Below are positions 17,047 to 26,606 of a stretch of 28,220 nucleotides of DNA, piece after piece. The DNA is from Treponemataceae bacterium (GTDB taxonomy: Bacteria > Spirochaetota > Spirochaetia > Treponematales > Treponemataceae): contig JAKSTS010000014.1 in the NCBI GenBank assembly GCA_024402455.1, positions 1-28,220 of the forward strand, read 5' to 3'. Position 1 is the first letter of the stretch; each line of letters opens with the position of its first letter. The notes beneath the pieces were generated by a model. It did not search any database. It had not been told where the DNA came from and worked only from the letters and a program-made list of their open reading frames with translations. A program made the translations under genes and the position numbers.

Positions 17047-17685
17047 ATGGAAAAGAAAGTCTATTCAGTCGATGGCAAAGAACTTAGAACGATTGCTCTT
17101 GATGATACCGTGTTCGGACTCCCGGTTAATGAAGATGTTATCTACTATGCCATCAATAACGAATTAGCTAACAAACGTGTTGGTACTGCATGTACAAAAG
17201 GCCGTGCAGAAGTTCATGGCAGCAATGCTAAACCTTATAAGCAGAAGGGTACAGGTAATGCTCGTCGTGGTGATAAGAAATCACCTATTACAAGAGGCGG
17301 CGGCGTTATTTTTGGACCAAAACCGAGAGATTTTAGCTTCGCTTTGCCAAAGAAAGTAAAGCGTTTAGCAATGAAGTCTATTTTGAGTTTGAAAGCTCAG
17401 TCAGACAAACTTACAATTGTTGAAGATTTTACTGTTGCAAGTGGAAAAACAAAAGACCTCGTAAAGATTTTGAGCAACTTCGGAAAAGATGAACGCACTG
17501 TAATCGTTCTCAAAGATGATGATGCAAAAATCAAACAGGCTGGTCGCAATATTCCTACTGTTTCATTCCTCTCATATAACAGACTTCGTGCACATGATTT
17601 GTTTTATGGAAAGAAGATTGTTATGCTTGAAACAGCTGCAAAAAATCTCGGTGATTTTTACAAGGCAGAAGAAGGAGCTGAATAA
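17047..17685 (+). CDS. rplD: Large ribosomal subunit protein uL4
   Basis: This 212-residue protein lines the peptide exit tunnel with an extended loop (about 40-90) holding GSNAKPYKQKGTGNARRGDKKSP, the region where macrolide-resistance changes occur in other bacteria. L4 represses the S10 operon in E. coli. GACAGGAG precedes the ATG. The stop TAA shares one base with the rplW start, so the two are translationally coupled. Confidence 0.98.
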   Translation: MEKKVYSVDGKELRTIALDDTVFGLPVNEDVIYYAINNELANKRVGTACTKGRAEVHGSNAKPYKQKGTGNARRGDKKSPITRGGGVIFGPKPRDFSFALPKKVKRLAMKSILSLKAQSDKLTIVEDFTVASGKTKDLVKILSNFGKDERTVIVLKDDDAKIKQAGRNIPTVSFLSYNRLRAHDLFYGKKIVMLETAAKNLGDFYKAEEGAE

Positions 17686-17969
17686 TGAATTACGAAGATA
17701 TCCTTATTGAGCCTGTAATGACAGAGAAAGCAACTTTGCTTCGCGAACAGGGTAAATACGTTTTCAAAGTAAATCCTGCAGCAAGCAAAATTGAAATTAA
17801 AGAAGCGGTTCGTCGTCTTTTCAATGTTAAAGTTGTAGATTGCACCGTTATTAACGTTGGCGGAAAAGTTAAACGGGTTCGCTATAGACCTGGAAAAACT
17901 TCAAGCTGGAAAAAGGCAATCGTCAAGTTAGCACCTGGCGAATCAATCAAGGTGTTTGAGGGTGTATAA
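17685..17969 (+). CDS. rplW: Large ribosomal subunit protein uL23
   Basis: This 94-residue protein sits at the tunnel exit and docks SRP and trigger factor. DILIEPVMTEKA near the N-terminus and RYRPGKTSSWKKAIVKL (about 66-82, the rRNA-binding loop) are typical. ATG overlaps the rplD stop by one base; GAAGGAGC at 17671-17678 serves as ribosome binding site. Confidence 0.98.
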   Translation: MNYEDILIEPVMTEKATLLREQGKYVFKVNPAASKIEIKEAVRRLFNVKVVDCTVINVGGKVKRVRYRPGKTSSWKKAIVKLAPGESIKVFEGV

Positions 17970-17996
17970 CCTCGACGCGGTAAAAGGGGAACCTAG

Positions 17997-18821
17997 ATGG
18001 CTCTAAAAGTATATAAGCCGGTAACTGCGGGAACTCGAACACGAATCGATCTTCGCAGAGATGAAATAACCTGTGACAAACCAGAAAAAAGTTTGACATA
18101 TGGTTTGCGTTCTAATGGTGGACGCGGTGCTCATGGACGTATTTCTGTACGTCATCAGGGCGGCGGACACAAACGCAAGTACCGTGAGATAGATTTTAAG
18201 AGAGAAAAGCACGGAATTCCTGGAACTGTTCGTTCTATCGAATACGATCCAAACAGAAGTGCAAATATTGCTCTTATTTTCTATGCTGACGGCGATAAAC
18301 GTTACATCATTGCACCGAAAGGTTTGCAAGTTGGACAGAAAATCCTTTCAGGTGAAAATGCAACACCTGAAGTAGGAAATGCTTTGCCGTTAGAGGCAAT
18401 TCCTGTAGGTTTTGTTGTTCATAATATTGAATTGACACTTGGACGTGGTGGACAGCTTGTCCGTTCAGCTGGTGCCAGTGCACAAGTTCAGGGTAAAGAA
18501 GGTGAATATGTAATTATTCGTCTTCCTTCAGGTGAATTGCGCAAGGTTCATAAGAAGTGTTATGCAACTATTGGTATTGTAGGTAATGAAGACCACATGA
18601 ATACCAGTCTTGGAAAAGCTGGCCGTGCAAGATGGCGGGGCATCAGACCAACCGTTCGTGGTATGGCTATGAACCCTGTTGATCATCCGCTTGGTGGTGG
18701 TGAAGGTGCTGGTAAAGGTCGTAACCCGGTTACTCCGTGGGGACAGCCTTGTCGTGGTTACAAGACCCGCAATAAGCGCAAGGTTTCTGACAAGTTTATT
18801 GTCAGCAGACGTAAGAAATAG
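17997..18821 (+). CDS. rplB: Large ribosomal subunit protein uL2
   Basis: This 274-residue protein is required for subunit association and lies near the peptidyl transferase centre. The N-terminal [27 protein letters not shown] segment, the OB and SH3-like domains and the C-terminal [13 protein letters not shown] with the conserved His (matching E. coli His229) are all present. GGGGAACC lies ahead of ATG 17997. rpsS follows after 17 bases. Confidence 0.98.
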   Translation: MALKVYKPVTAGTRTRIDLRRDEITCDKPEKSLTYGLRSNGGRGAHGRISVRHQGGGHKRKYREIDFKREKHGIPGTVRSIEYDPNRSANIALIFYADGDKRYIIAPKGLQVGQKILSGENATPEVGNALPLEAIPVGFVVHNIELTLGRGGQLVRSAGASAQVQGKEGEYVIIRLPSGELRKVHKKCYATIGIVGNEDHMNTSLGKAGRARWRGIRPTVRGMAMNPVDHPLGGGEGAGKGRNPVTPWGQPCRGYKTRNKRKVSDKFIVSRRKK

Positions 18822-18838
18822 TTGTGTAGGAGATAACC

Positions 18839-19123
18839 GTGTCAAGATCTGTTAAAAAAGGTCCTTTTATTGAAAAGAGCCTTTATAAAAAGGTTATTGA
18901 AATGAACAAGACGGATGCAAGTAATCGTAAAATGATTAAAACTTATTCGCGTTGTTCAACTATTATACCTGATATGGTAGGAAATACTATTTCGGTGTAT
19001 AACGGCAAGTCATGGGTGCCTGTATACGTAACGGAAAATCTCGTCGGCCACAAGCTCGGCGAATTTGCTCCTACACGTACTTTCCGCGGCCATGGCGGTT
19101 CAGATAAAAAAGCTGGTAAATAG
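18839..19123 (+). CDS. rpsS: Small ribosomal subunit protein uS19
   Basis: This 94-residue protein pairs with S13 in the 30S head. It starts with GTG ([15 protein letters not shown]), preceded by [31 protein letters not shown] and [18 protein letters not shown] are the family signatures. The frame upstream holds no better start. rplV begins 9 bases after the stop. Confidence 0.97.
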   Translation: MSRSVKKGPFIEKSLYKKVIEMNKTDASNRKMIKTYSRCSTIIPDMVGNTISVYNGKSWVPVYVTENLVGHKLGEFAPTRTFRGHGGSDKKAGK

Positions 19124-19132
19124 GTGGATATG

Positions 19133-19489
19133 ATGGCTGAAACAATTAACTATAAAGCCACAACAAAATTCCTTATTGCATCACCTACAAAGGTTCGTCC
19201 TGTAGCTAATGTAATTAAACGGAAGACCTGTTCAGAGGCTATGGCAATTCTTGAGAATATGCCGCAGAAAGGTGCGCGTTTAATTCACGGAACTATGAAG
19301 TCTGCGATTGCAAATGCACTTTATGCAAATAAAAAGCTTGATGAAGATATGCTGTACGTTAAGGAAATTCGTATTGACGAAGGTCCACGTCTTAAGAGAG
19401 TTTGGTGTCGTGCTCGCGGAAGAGCTGACATGCTTATCAGACGTATGTGCCATATTACCGTCGTAGTAGCTGAAAAGGCGGGGGAATAA
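19133..19489 (+). CDS. rplV: Large ribosomal subunit protein uL22
   Basis: This 118-residue protein lines the exit tunnel opposite L4. ATG 19133 ([11 protein letters not shown]) is chosen because AGGTGG (19122-19127) lies 5 bases upstream. An in-frame ATG at 19130 and GTG at 19124 are possible but too close to this site. The beta-hairpin segment and [21 protein letters not shown] (about 86-106) are typical. rpsC starts one base after the stop. Confidence 0.96.
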   Translation: MAETINYKATTKFLIASPTKVRPVANVIKRKTCSEAMAILENMPQKGARLIHGTMKSAIANALYANKKLDEDMLYVKEIRIDEGPRLKRVWCRARGRADMLIRRMCHITVVVAEKAGE

Positions 19490-19490
19490 C

Positions 19491-20273
19491 GTGGGACAGA
19501 AAGTAAATCCGATTGGACTGCGACTTGGAATTAACAAAACTTGGCAGTCACGCTGGTATGCTGATCCGCGTGAATATGCTGATTTGCTGCACGAAGATCT
19601 GAAAATCAGAAAACTCGTCAGTGAATTGCCAGAATGCAAGAATGCAGACATTGCTGAAGTTGAAATCGTTAGACATCCTCAGCGTGTTACTATTGTTATT
19701 CACACTGCTCGTCCTGGTGTAATTATTGGTGTTAAAGGTGCCACAATCGAAAAGATTGGTGCTGAAATCCAGAAAAGCTTGACAAAAAAGGTTCAGATTA
19801 AGATTAAAGAAATCAAAAGAGCCGAAGTTAAAGCTTCTCTCATTGCTCAGAACATTGCTCGCCAGCTTGCTGGCCGTGGTTCTTTCCGCAAGTGCCTTAA
19901 ACAGGCTTCTAGCGGTGCAATGAAAGCTGGTGCACAGGGCATTAAGATTCGTTTGAGCGGCCGTCTTGGCGGTGCTGAAATGACTCGTTCAGAAGAGCAC
20001 AAAGAGGGACGTGTTCCTCTTCACACTCTTCGTGCTGATATTGATTATGGTTTTGTTGAAGCCCTTACAACATTCGGTAAAATCGGTGTTAAGGTTTGGG
20101 TTTTCAATGGAATGAACTATGGCCGCGATTTGAATGAAGATGCTGGACAGCTCCTCAAAAAACGTCGCGAACGCAATGATAAAGCGGATTCTGCTAAAGG
20201 CGATAAGCCTGCTGCTGAAAAATCTGAGCGTAAAGAACGCGCACCACGTGCTGCTAAATCTTCAAGGAGTTAG
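19491..20273 (+). CDS. rpsC: Small ribosomal subunit protein uS3
   Basis: This 260-residue protein helps form the mRNA entry channel with S4 and S5. It starts GTG ([13 protein letters not shown]) after GGCGGGGGA at the end of rplV. A type 2 KH domain carries GVKG (80-83) in [15 protein letters not shown]. The C-terminal domain contains [28 protein letters not shown]. About 48 residues from Leu212 form a Lys/Arg/Ala-rich tail, making it longer than E. coli S3 (233). Confidence 0.97.
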   Translation: MGQKVNPIGLRLGINKTWQSRWYADPREYADLLHEDLKIRKLVSELPECKNADIAEVEIVRHPQRVTIVIHTARPGVIIGVKGATIEKIGAEIQKSLTKKVQIKIKEIKRAEVKASLIAQNIARQLAGRGSFRKCLKQASSGAMKAGAQGIKIRLSGRLGGAEMTRSEEHKEGRVPLHTLRADIDYGFVEALTTFGKIGVKVWVFNGMNYGRDLNEDAGQLLKKRRERNDKADSAKGDKPAAEKSERKERAPRAAKSSRS

Positions 20274-20275
20274 TC

Positions 20276-20695
20276 ATGCCACTTAGTCCTAAAAGAGTTA
20301 TTCACCGCAAGGTGCAGCGCGGCAGAATCCATGGCAATGCTACACGCGGAAACGAACTTGATTTCGGTGACGTAGCACTTGTTGCACTGGAACCATTCTG
20401 GTTGACAAACCGTCAGCTTGAAGCTGCTCGTGTTGCTCTTAACCGTTATATGAATCGTCGTGGACAAGTATGGATTCGTATTTTTCCAGACAAACCATAT
20501 ACAAAGAAACCTGCTGATACTCGTATGGGTAAAGGTAAGGGTGCTCCGGAATACTGGGTATCAGTTATTAAACCGGGCCAGATTATTTTTGAAGTAGGCG
20601 GTGTTGATCGCGCTATTGCTGAAGGTGCAATGCATCTTGCTGGCAGTAAATTGCCGATTAAAACCAAAATCGCTTACAGCAATGATGTGCAATAA
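20276..20695 (+). CDS. rplP: Large ribosomal subunit protein uL16
   Basis: This 139-residue protein helps position aminoacyl-tRNA at the A site. [17 protein letters not shown] at the N-terminus, the [27 protein letters not shown] core (about 42-68) and [13 protein letters not shown] (about 83-95) are typical. AAGGAG at the end of rpsC precedes the ATG. Stop overlaps the AAGGAGG site of rpmC. Confidence 0.98.
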   Translation: MPLSPKRVIHRKVQRGRIHGNATRGNELDFGDVALVALEPFWLTNRQLEAARVALNRYMNRRGQVWIRIFPDKPYTKKPADTRMGKGKGAPEYWVSVIKPGQIIFEVGGVDRAIAEGAMHLAGSKLPIKTKIAYSNDVQ

Positions 20696-20706
20696 GGAGG
20701 AATAAC

Positions 20707-20910
20707 ATGGCTGAGAAAAAACAGAAAGAAATGTCTTATTCCGAATTGGTTGCTCAACGCAATGAGCTGAAGAAGAAGTATATGGATCTTCGTTTCCAGA
20801 TGGTTATCGGACACGTTGATAATCCAATGCAGAAGCGTATAATGCGCAGACAGATTGCTGCATTAAATACGCTCATCCGGCAGAAAGAAATTGCCGGACA
20901 GGATAAGTAG
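20707..20910 (+). CDS. rpmC: Large ribosomal subunit protein uL29
   Basis: This 67-residue two-helix protein sits at the tunnel exit beside L23. EMSYSELVAQRNELKKKYMDLRFQ (about 8-31) and RRQIAALNTLIRQKE (about 48-62) match the family. AAGGAGG at 20694-20700 precedes the ATG. It lies between rplP and rpsQ as in the standard order. Confidence 0.97.
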   Translation: MAEKKQKEMSYSELVAQRNELKKKYMDLRFQMVIGHVDNPMQKRIMRRQIAALNTLIRQKEIAGQDK

Positions 20911-20920
20911 GAGCTGACCC

Positions 20921-21190
20921 GTGGCAGAACAAGAAGTTCGTAAGGCAGTAAAACGTGAATTTGTTGGTAAAGTAACAAGCGACAAAATGGACAAAACAAT
21001 TGTTGTTTCTGTTACAACTAAAAAATTGCACAGCCTGTATAAAAAATATGTAACGCGCGTCAAGAAATATAAGGCACATGATGAAAAGAATGATGCTCAT
21101 ATTGGTGATACAGTTCGCATTATTGAGTGTCGTCCTCTTTCAAAAGAAAAGTGCTGGCGACTTGCTGAAATTATTGAGCGGGCTAAATAA
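20921..21190 (+). CDS. rpsQ: Small ribosomal subunit protein uS17
   Basis: This 89-residue OB-fold protein is a primary 16S rRNA binder. It starts GTG ([29 protein letters not shown]) after TAGGAGC. The [14 protein letters not shown] and [20 protein letters not shown] segments are typical. rplN follows after 17 bases. Confidence 0.97.
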   Translation: MAEQEVRKAVKREFVGKVTSDKMDKTIVVSVTTKKLHSLYKKYVTRVKKYKAHDEKNDAHIGDTVRIIECRPLSKEKCWRLAEIIERAK

Positions 21191-21207
21191 GCAAAGGAGA
21201 AGAAGCT

Positions 21208-21576
21208 ATGATTCAGATGCAGTCGTATTTGAACGTCGCCGATAACTCCGGCGCAAAACAAGTCCAGTGTATTAAAGTAATTGGTGGTTCACACCGCCGT
21301 TATGCAAGTATCGGTGACGTTATCGTTGTTGCTGTAAAGGATGCTATTCCAACATCAACAATTAAAAAAGGTGCAGTTGAAAAAGCTGTAATCGTTCGCA
21401 TTTCTAAAGAATATCGTCGTCCTGATGGTACATATGTTCGCTTTGATGACAACGCTTGCGTTATCATTGATGGCAACAAAAACCCAAAAGGAAAGCGTAT
21501 CTTTGGCCCTGTAGCTCGTGAACTTCGTGATATGGATTACATGAAGATTATTTCACTTGCACCAGAAGTTCTTTAA
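21208..21576 (+). CDS. rplN: Large ribosomal subunit protein uL14
   Basis: This 122-residue protein forms an intersubunit bridge with 16S rRNA. The start [22 protein letters not shown] and the C-terminal [23 protein letters not shown] are canonical. AAGGAG at 21194-21199 precedes the ATG. Length matches the family exactly. Confidence 0.98.
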   Translation: MIQMQSYLNVADNSGAKQVQCIKVIGGSHRRYASIGDVIVVAVKDAIPTSTIKKGAVEKAVIVRISKEYRRPDGTYVRFDDNACVIIDGNKNPKGKRIFGPVARELRDMDYMKIISLAPEVL

Positions 21577-21588
21577 GGAGAATAAACA

Positions 21589-21903
21589 ATGGAAAAGAAG
21601 TTTAAGATCCGCAAGGACGATATGGTTGAAATTATTGCAGGAAAAGATAAGGGAAAACGTGGAAACGTTGTTCGCATCCTTCGTGATAAGGACAGAGTTA
21701 TCGTTTCTGGTGCTAACCTTGTAAAGAAAGCAATAAAGAAACGCAGCCAGCAGGATCGCGGCGGAATCGTAGAAGTTGAAGCTCCGCTGCACATTTCAAA
21801 TGTTATGATCGTATGTAAAAAATGCGGTCCAACTAAAATCGGATATAAGCTCGACGGCGACAAGAAACTTCGTGTTTGCCGTAAATGTGGAGACACACTG
21901 TAA
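21589..21903 (+). CDS. rplX: Large ribosomal subunit protein uL24
   Basis: This 104-residue KOW protein initiates 50S assembly. The KOW segment [21 protein letters not shown] spans about 10-30. The C-terminal part has C76-x2-C79 and C97-x2-C100, a zinc-ribbon-like arrangement seen in many bacterial L24 proteins. Its stop TAA shares one base with the rplE start. Confidence 0.98.
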   Translation: MEKKFKIRKDDMVEIIAGKDKGKRGNVVRILRDKDRVIVSGANLVKKAIKKRSQQDRGGIVEVEAPLHISNVMIVCKKCGPTKIGYKLDGDKKLRVCRKCGDTL

Positions 21904-22454
21904 TGAGTAATTACGAACCTCGGCTTAAGAAAGTCTATAAAGACACAATCGCCCCAGAGCTCTTTAAAGAGCTCGGTTATAAGTCAACTATGCAGATTCC
22001 TGCAATCAAAAAGATTGTAGTTAGCATGGGTGTTGGCGAAGCTCTTGCAAATAAGAAACTCCTTGATGCCGCAGTTACTGATATAACGGCAATTACCGGT
22101 CAGAAAGCTGTAAAAACCAAGGCTAAGAAATCTATTGCAAACTTCAAACTTCGTCAGGGTAATGAAGTTGGTGTAATGGTTACATTGCGCGGTGCTCGTA
22201 TGTATGAGTTCCTCGATCGTCTTATCAATGTAGCATTACCACGTGTTAAGGATTTCCGTGGAATCAAAGCAACTGGCTTTGATGGTCACGGCAATTATTC
22301 TCTTGGTATTACAGAACAGATTATCTTCCCAGAAATTGACTTCGATAAAATCGAACGCATTGCTGGTTTGAATATCAATATCGTAACTAGTGCAACAACT
22401 GACAACGATGCTCGTGTTCTTCTTACCAAATTTGGCATGCCCTTCAGAAAGTAA
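21903..22454 (+). CDS. rplE: Large ribosomal subunit protein uL5
   Basis: This 183-residue protein binds 5S rRNA and contacts the P-site tRNA. The start is ATG 21903 ([14 protein letters not shown]), overlapping the rplX stop by one base, with GGAG at 21889-21892. The open frame extends upstream into rplX, but that part is not L5. [30 protein letters not shown] and the C-terminal [11 protein letters not shown] are typical. Confidence 0.97.
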   Translation: MSNYEPRLKKVYKDTIAPELFKELGYKSTMQIPAIKKIVVSMGVGEALANKKLLDAAVTDITAITGQKAVKTKAKKSIANFKLRQGNEVGVMVTLRGARMYEFLDRLINVALPRVKDFRGIKATGFDGHGNYSLGITEQIIFPEIDFDKIERIAGLNINIVTSATTDNDARVLLTKFGMPFRK

Positions 22455-22465
22455 GTGAGGAGTTC

Positions 22466-22651
22466 ATGGCTAAGAAATGTTTGATTATTAAATCGAATGC
22501 GACACCAAAATACAGCACAAGAAAATACAACCGCTGTAGAGTTTGTGGTCGTCCTCGTGGATATTTGCGCAAGTTTCAGATGTGTCGTGTTTGCTTTCGC
22601 AAATTAGCAAGTGAAGGCCTGTTGCCAGGCGTTACAAAATCTAGCTGGTAG
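22466..22651 (+). CDS. rpsN: Small ribosomal subunit protein uS14, zinc type
   Basis: This 61-residue short S14 has the zinc knuckle C24-x2-C27-x12-C40-x2-C43 within [21 protein letters not shown]. It is the C+ form, also named type Z, in contrast to the 101-residue zinc-free E. coli form. GAGGAG precedes the ATG. No second S14 gene lies in the window. Confidence 0.98.
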   Translation: MAKKCLIIKSNATPKYSTRKYNRCRVCGRPRGYLRKFQMCRVCFRKLASEGLLPGVTKSSW

Positions 22652-22660
22652 GAGATTAGA

Positions 22661-23059
22661 ATGAGCGTTTCAGATCCGATTGCAGATATGCTGACAAAGG
22701 TAAGAAATGCGGCTCAGGCCGGACACGAAAGTGTTGATATTTCTACTTCAAAGTTAAAGCTGGAAATTGTAAAAATCTTGAAGAACGAAGGTTATATCAA
22801 GAATTTCAAAAAAGTTAATCAGGACGGTTTGAACATTATCCGTGTTTCTTTGAAATATGATGATGAGAACAAGTCTGTTATTCATGGCATCCAGAAGATT
22901 TCTACACCTGGTCGCCGTGTTTACTCTGGTTATAAAGATATGCCACGTGTTTTCAATGGTTATGGTACCGTTATCGTTTCAACATCTATCGGTGTAACAA
23001 CTGGTAAGAAAGCTGTTGAAAAGCTGGTTGGCGGTGAATTACTCTGCAAAGTTTGGTAA
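22661..23059 (+). CDS. rpsH: Small ribosomal subunit protein uS8
   Basis: This 132-residue protein organises the central domain of 16S rRNA and represses the spc operon in E. coli by binding near rpl[15 protein letters not shown] at the start and the C-terminal [22 protein letters not shown] are canonical (TGKKA replaces the more common TDREA). TAGGAG precedes the ATG. Confidence 0.98.
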   Translation: MSVSDPIADMLTKVRNAAQAGHESVDISTSKLKLEIVKILKNEGYIKNFKKVNQDGLNIIRVSLKYDDENKSVIHGIQKISTPGRRVYSGYKDMPRVFNGYGTVIVSTSIGVTTGKKAVEKLVGGELLCKVW

Positions 23060-23070
23060 TAGGAGGAAGT

Positions 23071-23607
23071 ATGTCAAGACTTGGTAAACTTCCGGTGTCT
23101 ATTCCAGCGGGAGTAAAAATTAGCGTAAAAGACAACGTTGTTACTGTTGAAGGTCCAAAAGGTAAACTTTCACAGGCTTTTGACAACGTTGATATCAAGG
23201 TTAATGGTACAGATATTGAAGTTACCCGCAAGGATGATTCAAAGAATGCTAAAGCATCACATGGTTTGTACCGCAACCTTATCAAAAATATGGTTACAGG
23301 TGTTTCTGCAGGTTTTACTAAAACATTGATTATCAATGGTGTTGGTTACCGTGCTGAAGTACAGGGTAAAACGATTGTAATGAACCTCGGTTTCTCAACT
23401 GATTTCATTGCTCTCATTCCAGAAGGTCTTACTGTTACAGCTGATGCTCAGGGTAAACTTACTATTACCGGCATTGACAAACAGTTAGTTGGTGAATTTG
23501 CTGCTGAGATTCGTAGCTTGCGCAAACCTGAGCCTTATAAAGGCAAGGGTATTCGCTATGAAAACGAATATATCAGAAGAAAAGTCGGAAAATCCGGCGT
23601 TAAATAA
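23071..23607 (+). CDS. rplF: Large ribosomal subunit protein uL6
   Basis: This 178-residue protein lies beside the factor-binding site. ATG 23071 ([15 protein letters not shown]) is chosen because AGGAGG (23061-23066) lies 4 bases upstream; the frame opens further upstream but codes for nothing L6-like. The two alpha/beta repeats and the C-terminal [24 protein letters not shown] signature are intact. Confidence 0.98.
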   Translation: MSRLGKLPVSIPAGVKISVKDNVVTVEGPKGKLSQAFDNVDIKVNGTDIEVTRKDDSKNAKASHGLYRNLIKNMVTGVSAGFTKTLIINGVGYRAEVQGKTIVMNLGFSTDFIALIPEGLTVTADAQGKLTITGIDKQLVGEFAAEIRSLRKPEPYKGKGIRYENEYIRRKVGKSGVK

Positions 23608-23619
23608 GGGTAAAGCGAT

Positions 23620-23982
23620 ATGTTTAAGAAACTTAATGATAAAGATAGAAAACGCCTTAAGAGAAAGATTCATATCCGCAAGAACCTTCGCGGTACAGCA
23701 GATCGCCCTCGTATGACAGTAACACGCAGCAATCAGAATCTGTATATTCAGGTTATTGATGATGATACTGGAAAAACATTGGCTTCTATTTCGACACTGG
23801 AAAAAGAATTTGCATCACTTAAACCAAATACAGAAGGTGCTGCAAAGCTTGGTGAAGCAATGGGTGCTCGCTTAAAGGAAAAGAAAATTACAACAGTAGT
23901 TTTCGACAGAAACGGTTATCTCTACCATGGTGTAGTGAAAGCTCTTGCTGACGGCGCCCGTGCAGCCGGTATCGTATTTTAG
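23620..23982 (+). CDS. rplR: Large ribosomal subunit protein uL18
   Basis: This 120-residue protein carries 5S rRNA into the 50S subunit. The basic N-terminus [24 protein letters not shown] and the C-terminal [22 protein letters not shown] are typical. The ribosome binding site is weak (AAGGGTAAAG). Its stop TAG begins the AGGAG site of rpsE. Confidence 0.98.
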   Translation: MFKKLNDKDRKRLKRKIHIRKNLRGTADRPRMTVTRSNQNLYIQVIDDDTGKTLASISTLEKEFASLKPNTEGAAKLGEAMGARLKEKKITTVVFDRNGYLYHGVVKALADGARAAGIVF

Positions 23983-23991
23983 GAGTTGGCT

Positions 23992-24504
23992 ATGGAACAC
24001 CAGAAAAATTATGATAAAGATCAGCCAAAAGAATTTGTTGAAAAGCTTGTAAAGCTTAACCGTACTTCAAAAACTGTAAAAGGTGGACGAAGAATGTCTT
24101 TTTCTGCACTGACTGTTGTTGGTGACCAGAAAGGTCGTGTTGGTTATGGTTTCGGCAAAGCTAATGATGTTTCTGAGGCTATTAGAAAGAGCATAGATAA
24201 GGCCAAGAAAAACTTGGTAACAGTTCCTCTTAAAAACGGAACTATTCCACATGACATTCAGGCTGAATACAAAAGCTCATCTGTGCTCCTTAGACCAGCT
24301 TGTTCTGGTACCGGTATTATTGCCGGTGGTGCAGTTCGTGCTGTAATGGAAGCTGTTGGTGTTACAGATGTTTTGTCAAAATCACTTGGCTCAAACTCAT
24401 CTGTAAACGTAGTTCGTGCAACATTTGAAGCTATTAATTCATTAATGGATGCTAAAGTTGTTGCTAAAAACAGAGGCAAATCTCTGGAAGATTTGTGGGG
24501 TTAA
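23992..24504 (+). CDS. rpsE: Small ribosomal subunit protein uS5
   Basis: This 170-residue protein functions in decoding accuracy. ATG 23992 (MEHQKNYDK) is preferred, with AGGAG (23981-23985) 6 bases upstream; an in-frame TTG at 23986 is too close. The N-terminal double-stranded RNA-binding domain has KTVKGGRRMSFSALTVVGD, the wild-type loop where spectinomycin-resistance changes map. The C-terminal domain holds GTGIIAGGAVRAVMEAVGV. Confidence 0.97.
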   Translation: MEHQKNYDKDQPKEFVEKLVKLNRTSKTVKGGRRMSFSALTVVGDQKGRVGYGFGKANDVSEAIRKSIDKAKKNLVTVPLKNGTIPHDIQAEYKSSSVLLRPACSGTGIIAGGAVRAVMEAVGVTDVLSKSLGSNSSVNVVRATFEAINSLMDAKVVAKNRGKSLEDLWG

Positions 24505-24506
24505 TT

Positions 24507-24698
24507 ATGGCAAAAGCAAAAAAGCTTAAGATTACATTGGTAAGAAGTGCCATCTCACAGAAACCTGCTGTTGTGGCAACTGTAAAAAGCCTTGGCTTGC
24601 GAAAAATTAATTCTTCAGTTGAGCAGAATGCTACTCCAGATATTCTTGGAAAAATTAAAGCAGTTTCTCATCTTGTTGAAGTAGAGGAGATGAAATAA
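24507..24698 (+). CDS. rpmD: Large ribosomal subunit protein uL30
   Basis: This 63-residue protein starts at ATG 24507 (MAKAKKLKITLVRSAI), with GTGGGG at 24495-24500 as ribosome binding site inside rpsE. ITLVRSAISQKPAVVATVKSLGLRKI is the family core, with LVEVEEM at the C-terminus. It is absent in some bacterial lineages but intact here. The stop overlaps the rplO start by one base. Confidence 0.96.
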   Translation: MAKAKKLKITLVRSAISQKPAVVATVKSLGLRKINSSVEQNATPDILGKIKAVSHLVEVEEMK

Positions 24699-25150
24699 TG
24701 TCTGATTTCAATCTGACTGCACCTGCAGGTGCAAACAAAAAGAAGCGGATTGTTGGTCGCGGTTCATCTTCTGGTCGCGGTACAACTGCTGGAAAAGGCA
24801 ACAAAGGTCAGCAGTCTCGTTCAGGTGGCAAAGTATACGTTGGTTTTGAAGGCGGTCAGATGCCTCTTTACCGCCGTATCGCTCAGCGCGGTTTCTCAAA
24901 CTACTATTTCAAGAAAGAATACGCAGTGTTCAATCTTGCTCAGCTTGAAGCAAAATTTGCTGACGGCGAGACTGTAGATAAAGAAACATTAATCAAAAAA
25001 GGTTTGCTTAAAAAGGCAAATATGTTGGTAAAAGTTCTTGGTGATGGAGATTTGACCAAAAAACTTACTGTATCAGTTGACAAGGTTTCTGCTTCTGCAA
25101 AGAGCAAAATCGAAAAAGTTGGTGGTACAGTAGCTGTTACTGACAACTAA
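24698..25150 (+). CDS. rplO: Large ribosomal subunit protein uL15
   Basis: This 150-residue protein has the Gly/Lys/Arg-rich extended N-terminus (GRGSSSGRGTTAGKGNKGQQSR, about 21-42) that threads into 23S rRNA, followed by FEGGQMPLYRRIAQRGFSN and a globular C-terminal domain. ATG overlaps the rpmD stop; GAGGAG precedes it. secY follows after 17 bases. Confidence 0.97.
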   Translation: MSDFNLTAPAGANKKKRIVGRGSSSGRGTTAGKGNKGQQSRSGGKVYVGFEGGQMPLYRRIAQRGFSNYYFKKEYAVFNLAQLEAKFADGETVDKETLIKKGLLKKANMLVKVLGDGDLTKKLTVSVDKVSASAKSKIEKVGGTVAVTDN

Positions 25151-25167
25151 ACGGAGCAAGTGGAAAA

Positions 25168-26487
25168 ATGGCAAACAATCCAATAGTTAATATGTTAAAG
25201 GTTAAAGAACTGCGTGAGCGTATCTTTTTTACCTTCATCATGCTTGCAGTTGTCCGCCTCGGAAGCGTTCTTACTATTCCTGGAATTAATCCACAGGCTT
25301 TAACTGCTTACTTTGATTCACTTACTCATGGAAATGCGTTTGTAGATTACATGGACTTTTTCGCAGGCGGTGCCTTCTCGAATTTCTCTGTGTTTATGCT
25401 TGGAGTAATGCCTTATATTTCTACACAGATTATCATGCAGCTTGCATTGATAATCTTCCCGTCACTCAAGAAAATTGTTCAAGATGATGGCGGTCAGAAG
25501 AAATTTAATGCATGGACAAGAATCGGTACAATTTTTGTATGTTTGATTCAGTCTGGTGCTGTTGTTGCTTATGCAAACAGCATTCCAAATGCAATCGCTA
25601 TTAGCAACCGGTATTTGTTTACTGCTATTGTTCTTATCACTGTTACAACAGGTGCTATGATTACTGTATGGATGGGTGATCAGATCACTGCCCGCGGTAT
25701 CGGCAACGGCATTTCAATGTTGATTTTTGCCGGAATCGTAGCACGCTGGCCTTCAGCTATTTGGGAGTTGGGCCGCATGGTAAAAAACAATGAAGTAAAT
25801 GCTGTATTTTTTGTTGTGGTATTATTAATGTTCATTGCCATAATCGGTTTGGTTATTATGGAGCAGCAGGGTCAGCGCAAGATTCCAATTCATTATGCTA
25901 AACGTGTTGTTGGAAGAAAAATGTATGGCGGACAGAGCACATACATTCCTTTCAAAATCAATCCGTCTGGTGTAATCCCTGTAATCTTTGCATCAACATT
26001 CTTAACGTTCCCGTTACAGATTGCTAATGGTCTTGCTTCTTCAAACCGCTTTTTGAACAAACTTGCAGCAGTCTTAAATCCTGCCGGTTGGTGGTATAAC
26101 ATTCTGCTTGTTTTGTTAATTATTTTCTTTGCATACTTCTACACACAGGTAACTCTGAACCCCACAGAAATTGCAAAGCAGATTCGGGAAAACGGCGGCT
26201 CGATTCCTGGAATCAGAACTGACAAAACAGAAGATTATATGCAGAAAGTCTTGAACAGACTTATTCTGCCAGGTTCTTTGTATCTTGCTTTCATTGCGGT
26301 TATTCCTACATTAATCCAGAATTGGTTTGGATTCCCGCAGTCGATTTCAATGCTTATGGGCGGTACTTCATTGCTCATCGTTGTAGGTGTTGATCTTGAT
26401 ACAATGAGTCAGGTTGAAGCTCTTTTGAAAATGCATCATCACGATGGATTAGTAAAAAAAGGTAAATTACGGTCAAGAAATCTGTAG
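25168..26487 (+). CDS. secY: Preprotein translocase subunit SecY
   Basis: This 439-residue inner-membrane channel protein has about ten predicted hydrophobic spans. The plug region with ALTAYFDSL, the GVMPYISTQIIMQL segment (TM2), GIGNGISMLIFAGIVARWP (TM4) and the cytosolic loops RVVGRKMYGGQSTYIPFKIN and GIRTDK are typical. Only a weak GGAGC is seen before the ATG. It pairs with SecE encoded at 1817-1996. A 119-base spacer with a 10-bp hairpin separates it from rpmJ. Confidence 0.98.
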   Translation: MANNPIVNMLKVKELRERIFFTFIMLAVVRLGSVLTIPGINPQALTAYFDSLTHGNAFVDYMDFFAGGAFSNFSVFMLGVMPYISTQIIMQLALIIFPSLKKIVQDDGGQKKFNAWTRIGTIFVCLIQSGAVVAYANSIPNAIAISNRYLFTAIVLITVTTGAMITVWMGDQITARGIGNGISMLIFAGIVARWPSAIWELGRMVKNNEVNAVFFVVVLLMFIAIIGLVIMEQQGQRKIPIHYAKRVVGRKMYGGQSTYIPFKINPSGVIPVIFASTFLTFPLQIANGLASSNRFLNKLAAVLNPAGWWYNILLVLLIIFFAYFYTQVTLNPTEIAKQIRENGGSIPGIRTDKTEDYMQKVLNRLILPGSLYLAFIAVIPTLIQNWFGFPQSISMLMGGTSLLIVVGVDLDTMSQVEALLKMHHHDGLVKKGKLRSRNL

Positions 26488-26537
26488 TTTTTGAGCAAAA
26501 CCTGTAGATTAAGTTTGGAATTTAGTGTTTAATACAA

Positions 26538-26578
26538 AGATGCCGGTGCTGCCATTGTGGCGTGAAAAACCGGCATCT
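26538..26578 (+). promoter_or_regulatory. Hairpin between secY and rpmJ
   Basis: A perfect 10-bp stem, AGATGCCGGT (26538-26547) with ACCGGCATCT (26569-26578), encloses an inner GCCA/TGGC hairpin (26551-26561). CTCTTTGAC follows, so the T tract is poor. It may be a weak terminator or a message-boundary element at the end of the spc part. Confidence 0.45.
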
Positions 26579-26606
26579 CTTTGACACGAAATCCAAGGGG
26601 GATTTT

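Noticed and set aside
21885..21902. Longer N-terminus for L5 starting inside rplX
   Set aside because: The TAATG overlap start at 21903 with GGAG upstream gives the canonical L5 beginning.
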